From: Acidobacteriota bacterium
Lineage (GTDB): Bacteria > Acidobacteriota > Terriglobia > Bryobacterales > Bryobacteraceae
Direction of reading: 5' to 3'
NCBI GenBank assembly: GCA_947505565.1
Contig: CANNLB010000155.1
Coordinates: 1-6,653, forward strand
Length of the DNA stretch: 6,653 nucleotides
The stretch's first letter is position 1, and each line of letters opens with the position of its first letter. The position numbers and the translations under genes are program-made. The notes under the pieces were generated by a model. It did not search any database and was not told where the DNA came from. It saw only the letters and a list, made by a program, of their open reading frames with translations. This document shows positions 1 through 6,120 of this stretch, in pieces.

Positions 1-1410
1 CGGCTCGCCGTTGCCTTGGGGCAGGTCCCCGAACACCTGGTCGTAGGTCCGGTTCTCCTTGACGATGAAGAAGACGTGCTCGATGCCGAGCGAGGCGAGA
101 TTGCTGACCTCGGTTTTATTGCGGTCGTACGAAGGGTTGTTGGCGGCCTGCACCTCGCGGGTACCGGCGGCGAGCTGCTCTTTCGTGGGAGCCGGAATCC
201 GCGAGAGGCTGGCCCCGTCGTGCACCGCGCCCGGGCCGAGTTTGGGATCCGCAAAATAGCCCGTTCCCTTGAGATTCAGCACCAGGACACTGCCGTCGGC
301 GGCAGCCGCCAGCGCGGTGGGGAACCAGCCGGAAGGGATGGCCCCGGTCACGGTCCAGCCCTTGCCGGAGCGAGTCAACACAGTCAGCGCGTTGCTGCCG
401 GCGGATCCGACATAGAGGGTGTTGCCGTCTGGGGAGAATGCGGCGGTAATCGGCTGACCGCCCGTCGCCCCATTCGGGTAGGAGGGGATCCGCACGTCGG
501 TACGGGCGAGCGTGCCGGTATCGATGAGCGAGATCGAGTCCGAATGGCCGTTGCTGGTGACCAGCAGCTTTTGGTCGGGGCTCAGCAGGATGTGGGACGG
601 TGCCAAACCGACGGCGATGCTAGTGGTGTGGTAACTTTTGGCGTCGATGACGCTGATCGTGCCCGACACGGCCGAGCCGGAGATTGGATCGGTCACGATG
701 TCACTGCCGCTCGAGGGCGCGGTGGAGTCTCCGGGCTGGGGTCGGCGGCCGCCTCGATTGGTGACGAAAATCTTGCCGGTGAGAGGGGAAACGGCCACCC
801 CGTGCGGAGCCATCCCGACGTCCACCTGACGGACCAGTTGGCGGGTCGCCGTGTCAAAGACGGCCAGCGCATTGGAGCGGCTGAAGGCGACATAGGCGAG
901 CTTGCCATCGGCGGAAAAGGCGATCCCCACGGGAACCGGATGACCGCTGAGTTCGATGTGGGTGGCTTTGCCGGGCGCGCCGTCGGCATCCAGTTCGAGC
1001 ACGCAAATCGAGTCCGGTCCGTTCGCCGTGGTCTCACTCGCCCACAGTTCACGATCCCCAGGGCGGAACGCGATTCCGGCGTAAGAAGTGCGGCGGATGG
1101 GAACTCGCGTCAGCGTTTTGGAGGATTCGCCATCGAGCAACAGAATCGCGCGGGAACCGAGTACCGCCAACTGCCGCTTGGTCGAGTTGAGGGTCATATC
1201 TACCGGGCGGCCTGGCAGCAGGGTCTGGTCACCCCAGGGATGCAGCAGTTGCCCGGTGGGCAATAGGTAGGTCCCGTCCGCTTGATCTCCAGTGAGGACG
1301 GTGCTTTTCAGAATCGAAAACACCCCCATCCTCTGGGCGGCGGCGAGCCCGCAAGCGAGAACGGCGATCGAGACGACAAGGATCCGGAACTGACGGGGAT
1401 TCCAATTCAT
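1..1410 (-). CDS. Exported YncE-like beta-propeller / phosphoesterase (alkaline phosphatase superfamily) protein, 3' end cut by window edge
   Basis: The reverse strand is open without a stop from the ATG at 1410-1408 to the window edge, giving 470 residues of a longer protein. Residues 1-25 form a signal peptide: a basic start, a hydrophobic stretch ILVVSIAVLACGLAAA, then an AAA-Q type cleavage site. Residues about 80-380 carry repeated propeller blades of the YVTN/YncE type, such as PVGIAFSADGKLAYVAFS, HGVAVSPLTGKIFVTN and ITAAFSPDGNTLYVGS. Residues about 443-470 contain IEHVFFIVKENRTYDQVFG, which matches the opening of the phosphoesterase (acid phosphatase / phospholipase C-like) domain; in that family the E-N pair (here E452, N453) binds metal. 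The catalytic remainder lies outside the window. It follows the receptor gene closely and is probably co-transcribed with it. In-frame ATGs at 1419 and 1446 are alternatives. None has a clear Shine-Dalgarno site, and I chose 1410 because it gives the most typical signal peptide. Substrate is unknown. Confidence 0.88.
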   Translation of the reverse strand, partial: MNWNPRQFRILVVSIAVLACGLAAAQRMGVFSILKSTVLTGDQADGTYLLPTGQLLHPWGDQTLLPGRPVDMTLNSTKRQLAVLGSRAILLLDGESSKTLTRVPIRRTSYAGIAFRPGDRELWASETTANGPDSICVLELDADGAPGKATHIELSGHPVPVGIAFSADGKLAYVAFSRSNALAVFDTATRQLVRQVDVGMAPHGVAVSPLTGKIFVTNRGGRRPQPGDSTAPSSGSDIVTDPISGSAVSGTISVIDAKSYHTTSIAVGLAPSHILLSPDQKLLVTSNGHSDSISLIDTGTLARTDVRIPSYPNGATGGQPITAAFSPDGNTLYVGSAGSNALTVLTRSGKGWTVTGAIPSGWFPTALAAAADGSVLVLNLKGTGYFADPKLGPGAVHDGASLSRIPAPTKEQLAAGTREVQAANNPSYDRNKTEVSNLASLGIEHVFFIVKENRTYDQVFGDLPQGNGEP

Positions 1411-1451
1411 GGCTGACATCGTAGAAACCAGGCGGATTACACACATTAGCG

Positions 1452-4400
1452 TTACCAATCGAGCCGAATGCCCAGTCGTCCAGTGCGGGCGCCGGCGCTT
1501 TCCAAGGTTCCGGTACTCTGCACGACTCCTCCAGGCGCCGCCGTAATTACTGCCCCCGGCAACCCGAAGTTCGGATGGTTGAGCACATTGGTAAAGGTGC
1601 CCTCCAACTTCAGCGATATCCCGTCCCGGATTGTAATTCGCTTCAACAGGCTGACGCTCAGCTGGTTCATGCCCGGACCTTCGAGAATGTTCACTCCGGA
1701 ATTGCCGAAGCGGCCCGCGTTGACCGGCGGAAGGGCAAAGGCGGCCAAGTCGTACCATCGTCTGATGGAGGGGTTCGACAGATTTCCGTCCGCAATCCGG
1801 TCCGGCCGCCCGCTGTTGGCACCAACGTTTGCGGGATCCCGGCCCGCGAACGTTGGAGTGAAATATTGGCCGGTTTGCATGACCAACAGTGGCGAAAGCG
1901 ACCATCCGCCCGCAAGCAGATTGGCCCAACCTTTGCTCGCCAAGCGATGTCCAGCTCCGAACGGGAATTGGTAAACCCCATTTGCCGTGAAACGGTGGCG
2001 CCGGATGTAGGTATCGTTGCCCCACTCGCGTCGGCGGTCATAGGCGTTCTCGAGGTAGCCGGTGCCGTCACTTGTATCGTCGACAATCCGCGCGTCCGTG
2101 AGGCTCTTGGCCCAGGTGTGGCTAACCTGAAAGTGCAATCCGTTCCGGAAGCGCCGATCCGCGGAGAGCAACAGCCCGTGGTATATCTGCGTCCCGCCGT
2201 TGTCGGTGTAATTCACGGTTCCCAACTGCGGGAACGGCCGCCGGGCGACGCTGAACGGAACAATGCTCGGCGCCACTTGATTGATGTTCCGGGCAATCGG
2301 CAACTGCATGGACTTCGTGCCGGTGTAGGTAATCTGCAGTCCCATGTGGGCGACTTCCCGTTCCAGCGTCAAGTTCCACTGCCCCAGGTACGGAACCCTC
2401 AAATTCGGATTGATTCCCTGTAGATTCGCGGTACCCGATTGGTTCAGCGCGGACGGGAACATCTGCGGCAGCCGCCAGGTGGGCACACCGGCGGTGATCA
2501 CATTCGGCGCCGCCGCTGCGCTTCCCGTGTAAGGTCCGCCGCCCAGGCCGCCCCAAATTCCATAGCGGAACGGGATGTAGAAGATACCGAAGGCGGCGCG
2601 GACCACCGTCTTGTTGTCCGCCGTCAATTTGTAGGCCAGACCAATGCGAGGCCCAAAATTGTTCTTGTCCGCCCGCACCAGCCGCACCGGCCAGCCCACC
2701 GCGTCCGCGGTGACGATGGGCGCCAGGCTCGTCGCCAGGAACGCCGAACTGATCTGCTTGATAGCCTGCGCGGTGGGCACGACAAGTTTGCCCGAGTAGG
2801 GATCAAAGTTGGCCCGGCGGTCCTCATCCTCCCGGAAAGGCGGATTGTACTCATACCGGAGACCAATGTTCAGAGAAAGGCGGGGCGTGACCTTGATGTC
2901 GTCCTGCAAAAACAGGGCAAAATCGGTATTTGTCGCGTGGTCGCGCGAGAATCCGGCGACAGTGACCGTCGCCGTGCGCGGAATTCCCAGCAGAAAATCC
3001 GAATAGGAATTGTTGGTGTACTGGCCGGTGAAAGAAACGTTGCCATAGGCGCTGGTGGGCGAAATGGCGTAAATGGCACCATAGTGGTGCGCCACCTCGC
3101 CGCCCATCTTCAGCGTATGCCGCCCGCGGATCCACGAAACGTTATCCTGAAGCTGATAATTTACCTCAGCCGGGGTGTTGTATGCGATTTGCGAAATCCC
3201 CTGAAAGCCGGCGATCGCAAAAACCGGCAGGGCGTTGATCTCCGGCAAGTTCGGCGTTAGATTCGTCAGCCCGAGCTCTTTCACAATGTCGGGCCCGAAG
3301 ATCGGACCCTGTCGGGGATTGTAGTTGCGAGCCAAGCCGAGACGCAGCTCGTTGATCAACCCGGGCCGGAAAACATGTGTGTCGGAAACCAGCAGGCTAC
3401 GCCCCTGCCGCCGCTGAATGCGGAATCCGATCGTCGGCATCCCGCCCTCGAGTGGCGCCTGTGGAGACCGGGAAGCCCCTAATCGTCCAAACAACGAGTT
3501 CTTGGCGCTCAATTGATGATCGATCCGCACGTCGACGCCCTCGCGCCGGTTTCCTTGTTTGATGGCGGCGCGGTAGTTGCCCGTCACCGAATCGGCCCCA
3601 CCAAAGTTCGGTTGCGGATAGAACCTGTCCTGTATCTTGAGTGCCGTGGCATTCAGGCGGCTCGACGGAATCACATTCGCCGCAAAGGGCATGGATGTAG
3701 TTGGGTCGAGAATGGTTACCGGCCGGCCCGAGGCGTCTAATAGTTTCGAAAAATCGCCAGCGCGCAGACTCTTTGACGGCAGGTTCAGGTTCGGCAGCGC
3801 CGCTGACCGGTTGTTGAACGCCTCGAACGCCCCGGAATAGAACGTGCGATTCCGCCGTACCGGGCCCGACACGCTAAAGCCGTACTCATTCGTCACGGCA
3901 AACGGCCGCGTCGGCGCAAAGAACGGCCGCGCGTTCATACCCGCCGTACTGTAGTACCAAACCGCGCTCCCGTGAAAGCTGTTACCCCCGCCCTTCGTCA
4001 CGATCGTCGCCTGCCCCGGCGAGCCGAACTCCGCCGGATTCCCGGACAACTGGACATTCACTTCTTGAATGAGCTCGAGCGAAGGATTTACCGGCCCCAG
4101 CACAGCGCTAAACAACACCGAGTTCATGCTGATCCCGTCCACGGTGTAGTTCGCGGCATTGCTCCGTCCGCCCGCGAACGACTGCTGATACGCAAAATCC
4201 GTCGGCTGCGTCCCCGGCACCAGCGAAAACATGTTGTAAAAGGAAGCTCGCCCAATGAGCGGCGCTTCCAAATACTGGCGCTGACTCTTTACCTGTGTCA
4301 GTTGCGCCGATTCAGTGACGATCAGCGGAGCTGCCCCCGAGACGGTAATCGTGTCGCTGACCTCGCCCACTTGCAGTCGGAGCTCCGCCAGGACAACCGA

Positions 4401-4697
4401 ATTCGCGTTCACCGGAATCTCTTGCGACTCAAAGCGCTTAAATCCCGTCCGTTCCGCCGTAACACCATAGGTTCCAGGCTGGAGGTAACCGGCCTCATAG
4501 CCTCCCGATGCGTCACTTTCCAATGCCTTGGTGACGCCGGTGCTCGCGTTTCTTACGGTAATCCTGACTCCGGGGACGCCGGCTCCGGTTGTGTCTATCG
4601 CCCGTCCGCGAATGGTGCCGAATGTTGTTTGTGCATGCAGTCCAGAAGCCAGACCGCTCAACCAGAAAAGGAAACAAAGAGCTTTACGATTTTGCAA
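1452..4697 (-). CDS. TonB-dependent receptor, Oar-like, with carboxypeptidase-regulatory N-terminal domain
   Basis: An outer-membrane active transporter of about 1,081 residues, a usual length for the acidobacterial Oar-like family. Residues 1-22 are a signal peptide (RKALCFLFWLSGLASGLHA, then Q). Residues about 24-107 form a carboxypeptidase-regulatory/CnaB-like sandwich (GTIRGRAIDTTGAGVPGVRI, then SGGYEAGYLQPGTY). Residues about 120-235 are the plug, with the typical SNAANYTVDGISMN and LELIQEVNVQ stretches. The rest, from about 240, is the beta-barrel, ending in GRLGIRLDW with the terminal aromatic expected for an outer-membrane barrel. No classical TonB box is evident, as is common in this family. 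The reading frame extends upstream to a GTG at 4718-4716, but I prefer the TTG at 4697-4695 because GAGGTG sits six bases before it, whereas the GTG has no such site and lies on the IS630 junction. The next gene starts 5-41 bases after the stop. The ligand is unknown. Confidence 0.9.
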   Translation of the reverse strand: MQNRKALCFLFWLSGLASGLHAQTTFGTIRGRAIDTTGAGVPGVRITVRNASTGVTKALESDASGGYEAGYLQPGTYGVTAERTGFKRFESQEIPVNANSVVLAELRLQVGEVSDTITVSGAAPLIVTESAQLTQVKSQRQYLEAPLIGRASFYNMFSLVPGTQPTDFAYQQSFAGGRSNAANYTVDGISMNSVLFSAVLGPVNPSLELIQEVNVQLSGNPAEFGSPGQATIVTKGGGNSFHGSAVWYYSTAGMNARPFFAPTRPFAVTNEYGFSVSGPVRRNRTFYSGAFEAFNNRSAALPNLNLPSKSLRAGDFSKLLDASGRPVTILDPTTSMPFAANVIPSSRLNATALKIQDRFYPQPNFGGADSVTGNYRAAIKQGNRREGVDVRIDHQLSAKNSLFGRLGASRSPQAPLEGGMPTIGFRIQRRQGRSLLVSDTHVFRPGLINELRLGLARNYNPRQGPIFGPDIVKELGLTNLTPNLPEINALPVFAIAGFQGISQIAYNTPAEVNYQLQDNVSWIRGRHTLKMGGEVAHHYGAIYAISPTSAYGNVSFTGQYTNNSYSDFLLGIPRTATVTVAGFSRDHATNTDFALFLQDDIKVTPRLSLNIGLRYEYNPPFREDEDRRANFDPYSGKLVVPTAQAIKQISSAFLATSLAPIVTADAVGWPVRLVRADKNNFGPRIGLAYKLTADNKTVVRAAFGIFYIPFRYGIWGGLGGGPYTGSAAAAPNVITAGVPTWRLPQMFPSALNQSGTANLQGINPNLRVPYLGQWNLTLEREVAHMGLQITYTGTKSMQLPIARNINQVAPSIVPFSVARRPFPQLGTVNYTDNGGTQIYHGLLLSADRRFRNGLHFQVSHTWAKSLTDARIVDDTSDGTGYLENAYDRRREWGNDTYIRRHRFTANGVYQFPFGAGHRLASKGWANLLAGGWSLSPLLVMQTGQYFTPTFAGRDPANVGANSGRPDRIADGNLSNPSIRRWYDLAAFALPPVNAGRFGNSGVNILEGPGMNQLSVSLLKRITIRDGISLKLEGTFTNVLNHPNFGLPGAVITAAPGGVVQSTGTLESAGARTGRLGIRLDW

Positions 4698-4703
4698 ACC
4701 AAT

Positions 4704-4709
4704 CACCTC
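4704..4709 (-). promoter_or_regulatory. Ribosome binding site of the receptor gene (GAGGTG)
   Basis: The reverse strand reads GAGGTG, then six bases, then TTG at 4697-4695. This is the only good Shine-Dalgarno match near the receptor start. It favours the TTG over the two upstream in-frame GTG codons (4718 and 4706), neither of which has a purine-rich site at the right distance. It lies only about ten bases from the edge of the IS630 remnant. Confidence 0.55.
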
Positions 4710-4718
4710 GAAGGCCAC

Positions 4719-5214
4719 TAGTGTTAAACATCCAATGAGTGGTACCCACGCGCCGATTGCGAGCCGATAAAGGATTCATGAATTTTTTGACCCATCTTCT
4801 ACACTTGGCTCCGGCGAATCTGCAGATTCATTTGATCGCCGACAACTATGCAACACATAAGCATCCAAAGGTTCAGCGCTGGCTGGAGCGGCATCCGCGT
4901 TTCCACGTTCACTTCACTCCGACGAGCGCCTCATGGCTCAACATGGTCGAACGGTTCTTCCGTGACCTCACGGAGAACCGCTTGCGGCGAGGCGTGTTCC
5001 GGAGCGTTCTCGAATTAATCCAAGCGCTCGACGAATCTGTCGACCACCACAACGACGCCCCGAAACCCTTTATCTGGACCGCGAAGGCTCAAGACATCCT
5101 CGCTAAAGTCATACGGGCACGGGCGGTTCTCAATCAGCCGATTCTCAATCACCGTCAGTCTGTTTGAAACATGCGACTAGACTATCGCTTGTCCAGGATT
5201 AGAGTTGAGCACTG
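4719..5214 (+). mobile_element. IS630-family element remnant, internally deleted, about 0.5 kb
   Basis: IS630/Tc1-type elements insert at TA, often within CTAG. A CTAG lies at 4718-4721, and the sequence going inward is AGTGTTAAAC (4720-4729). Beyond the transposase stop, GTTGAGCACT at 5204-5213 is its inverted counterpart (8 of 10 match when reverse-complemented), followed by TG where an intact TA copy would be expected. An alternative right boundary is the CTAG at 5177-5180, so the right end is uncertain. Members of the family are usually about 1.1 kb, so roughly half, including the N-terminal part of the transposase, is gone while both tips seem to remain. It cannot move by itself, but an intact relative could in principle mobilise it. 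Confidence 0.6.
4739..5167 (+). pseudogene. IS630-family transposase, 5'-truncated (C-terminal DDE half only)
   Basis: The open frame gives up to 142 residues that match the C-terminal part of IS630 transposases: RRLRADKGFMNFLTHLL, then IHLIADNYATHKHPKVQRWL with the second catalytic Asp (ADN), then HFTPTSASWLNMVERFF with the catalytic Glu, and finally HNDAPKPFIWTAKAQDIL. Intact proteins of the family are about 340-360 residues. The N-terminal helix-turn-helix region and the segment with the first catalytic Asp are absent. The frame is closed by TGA at 4736-4738, directly before the region of homology, so no genuine start exists and the GTG at 4739 is only the first possible codon. The protein should be inactive as a transposase. 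Confidence 0.85.
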
Positions 5215-5331
5215 GAGTGACTAGAATTGAAATCACCGCTTTCTATTAAACAACGGTGGTGCCTCAAGTCTGAATGATTTTCCGGGCTACGGTGCCATTC
5301 CTCTCCAGAGTGCGATCTCTTCCGGTGCTCT

Positions 5332-5643
5332 CTACAGTTGACGATGACCGATCAAGGCCGGAACATCCCGACTGCCGCGAAAGATCGCTAGAAGTTCAAG
5401 CGGGTTCGTTGCTGGCTTATACAGGATCAAGTAATCCCGCATCGGCCAGAAGAGGATGGGGCGCGCCTCGGCCAAGTCCAGCCTAATATGACCCGCGCCA
5501 GGGGTGCGGGCAAGAAAACGAAAAGACTGGACGAATTCAACCACCAGCCTACGGGCGATACGGTAACCGGCTTCCTGCAAGTAGTAGTCTCGAATATCGG
5601 CCAAGTCCTCTCTCGCCGCAGGCATCAGGACGTAGCGGCTCAT
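5332..5643 (-). CDS. parE: ParE/RelE-superfamily toxin of a type II toxin-antitoxin pair
   Basis: A 103-residue protein of the ParE toxin fold. The start MSRYVLMPAAREDLADIRDYY is the usual N-terminal strand plus helix. The middle has FVQSFRFLARTPGAGHIR, and the C-terminal strands are FWPMRDYLILYKP and LELLAIFRGSRDVPAL, the last being the family's characteristic ending. Typical ParE proteins are 95-105 residues, so this one is full length. Its ATG overlaps the antitoxin stop by four bases (ATGA, 5640-5643), which points to translational coupling, and a weak AAGG site lies in the antitoxin 3' end. ParE toxins characterised so far poison DNA gyrase, whereas RelE relatives cut mRNA. Family membership is clear, but the target is inferred. 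Confidence 0.88.
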   Translation of the reverse strand: MSRYVLMPAAREDLADIRDYYLQEAGYRIARRLVVEFVQSFRFLARTPGAGHIRLDLAEARPILFWPMRDYLILYKPATNPLELLAIFRGSRDVPALIGHRQL

Positions 5644-5909
5644 CCGACCTTGTGCTGATGGCCCGCGTCCAACTCATCCAACATCTCTTGCATGAACTCT
5701 TCCCCGTCCTTGCCTTCCCCGCGGGCGGATTCCGCTAAGGCTCGATCCATACGGTTGCGAAGTTCTTGCAGTTGTATCGAGCGAACCTCGTCACGCTGCT
5801 CCATGATCCTCAATGCTTCCCGCACCACTTCGCTGGCGGAGTTGTAGCGGCCAGATTGGACCTTTGCGTGGACGAGTTGCTCAAGCTCGGGAGTCAGATG
5901 TACGTTCAT
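5640..5909 (-). CDS. parD: ParD-family ribbon-helix-helix antitoxin
   Basis: An 89-residue protein whose first 40 residues are the ParD ribbon-helix-helix domain: MNVHLTPELEQLVHAKVQSG, then RYNSASEVVREALRIMEQRD. This part dimerises and binds its own operator. The rest (about 41-89) is charged and helical, with QLQELRNRMDRALAE and EEFMQEMLDELDAG, and would wrap around the toxin. The frame is open farther upstream to a TTG at 5960, but I chose the ATG at 5909 because family homology begins exactly there and GGAGG lies four bases before it. The TTG also coincides with the -35 box of the promoter. The antitoxin is encoded first, as usual, and it probably represses the operon together with the toxin. 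Confidence 0.9.
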   Translation of the reverse strand: MNVHLTPELEQLVHAKVQSGRYNSASEVVREALRIMEQRDEVRSIQLQELRNRMDRALAESARGEGKDGEEFMQEMLDELDAGHQHKVG

Positions 5910-5913
5910 GGGG

Positions 5914-5918
5914 CCTCC
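5914..5918 (-). promoter_or_regulatory. Ribosome binding site of parD (GGAGG)
   Basis: The reverse strand reads GCGGAGG, four C residues, then ATG at 5909-5907. The spacing is slightly short but the match to the anti-Shine-Dalgarno sequence is strong. It fixes the antitoxin start at 5909 rather than at the farther in-frame TTG. Confidence 0.7.
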
Positions 5919-5924
5919 GCATTC

Positions 5925-5969
5925 ATTCCTGAGAATAGCTCCCGTGGCAAAGTCTGTCAATGTTGGACA
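5925..5969 (-). promoter_or_regulatory. Operator-like inverted repeats over the parDE promoter
   Basis: Two small imperfect palindromes overlap the promoter. TGTCAATGTTGGACA (5955-5969) is an inverted repeat with one extra base and covers the -35 box. ATTCCTGAGAAT (5925-5936) has arms ATTC/GAAT and covers the -10 box. ParD-type ribbon-helix-helix antitoxins bind short palindromes in their own promoters, so these are natural candidates for autoregulation. The two sites do not share one clear motif, so the assignment is tentative. Confidence 0.35.
5932..5960 (-). promoter_or_regulatory. Sigma-70-type promoter of the parDE operon
   Basis: On the reverse strand a perfect -35 box TTGACA (5960-5955) is separated by exactly 17 bases from TATTCT (5937-5932), a 4-of-6 match to the -10 consensus. 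Transcription would start near 5925, leaving a leader of about 15 bases with the GGAGG site just before the ATG at 5909. Position and spacing fit a promoter for the antitoxin-toxin operon. Confidence 0.65.
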
Positions 5970-6108
5970 TTCACTTGCACAGAAGGCCGGAGAGCTTTTG
6001 TAGTTCTTTACCGCGTGGCGTAGGAAGAAAGATGCGGGCGTACTGGCCTGGCGCTGCTACAGCAGGTTTGGGCTTGGCTTCGGCCATGCTTTGGCGCCGG
6101 GTCGGTGC

Positions 6109-6114
6109 TATATT
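6109..6114 (+). promoter_or_regulatory. Possible -10 box (TATATT) for a leaderless hydrolase transcript
   Basis: TATATT, a 5-of-6 match to TATAAT, ends six bases before the ATG at 6121, so transcription would begin at or next to the start codon. There is no Shine-Dalgarno site in front of that ATG, which fits leaderless translation. No -35 box is found at a proper distance: the nearest, TTGGCG at 6091, leaves only 12 bases of spacer. Confidence 0.3.
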
Positions 6115-6120
6115 TTCTTC

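Noticed and set aside
693..1052. Minus-strand frame of 119 codons inside the propeller gene
   Set aside because: It lies in another frame of the same strand, is rich in Pro, Arg and Ser, and overlaps the propeller repeats, so it is a shadow.
16..1266. Long plus-strand open frame of 416 codons opposite the propeller/phosphoesterase gene
   Set aside because: Its translation shows no recognisable domain and has an odd composition rich in Gly, Arg and Val. The opposite strand carries clear propeller repeats and a phosphoesterase motif, so this is a GC-rich shadow.
3972..4721. Plus-strand open frame of 249 codons opposite the receptor 5' half
   Set aside because: No domain is recognisable, and the antisense frame is a clear receptor plug and regulatory domain. 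The same applies to the plus-strand frames at 1575-2423 and 2439-3260.
5234..5258. Inverted repeat CACCG/CGGTG with a 15-base loop, considered as a terminator for parDE
   Set aside because: The stem has only five base pairs, the loop is long and no T-tract follows on the minus strand.
6054..6065. Perfect inverted repeat CTGCT-AC-AGCAG between parDE and the hydrolase gene
   Set aside because: The arms are five bases with a two-base centre and there is no T-tract. A repeat this short is expected by chance in GC-rich sequence, and it does not overlap either proposed promoter.
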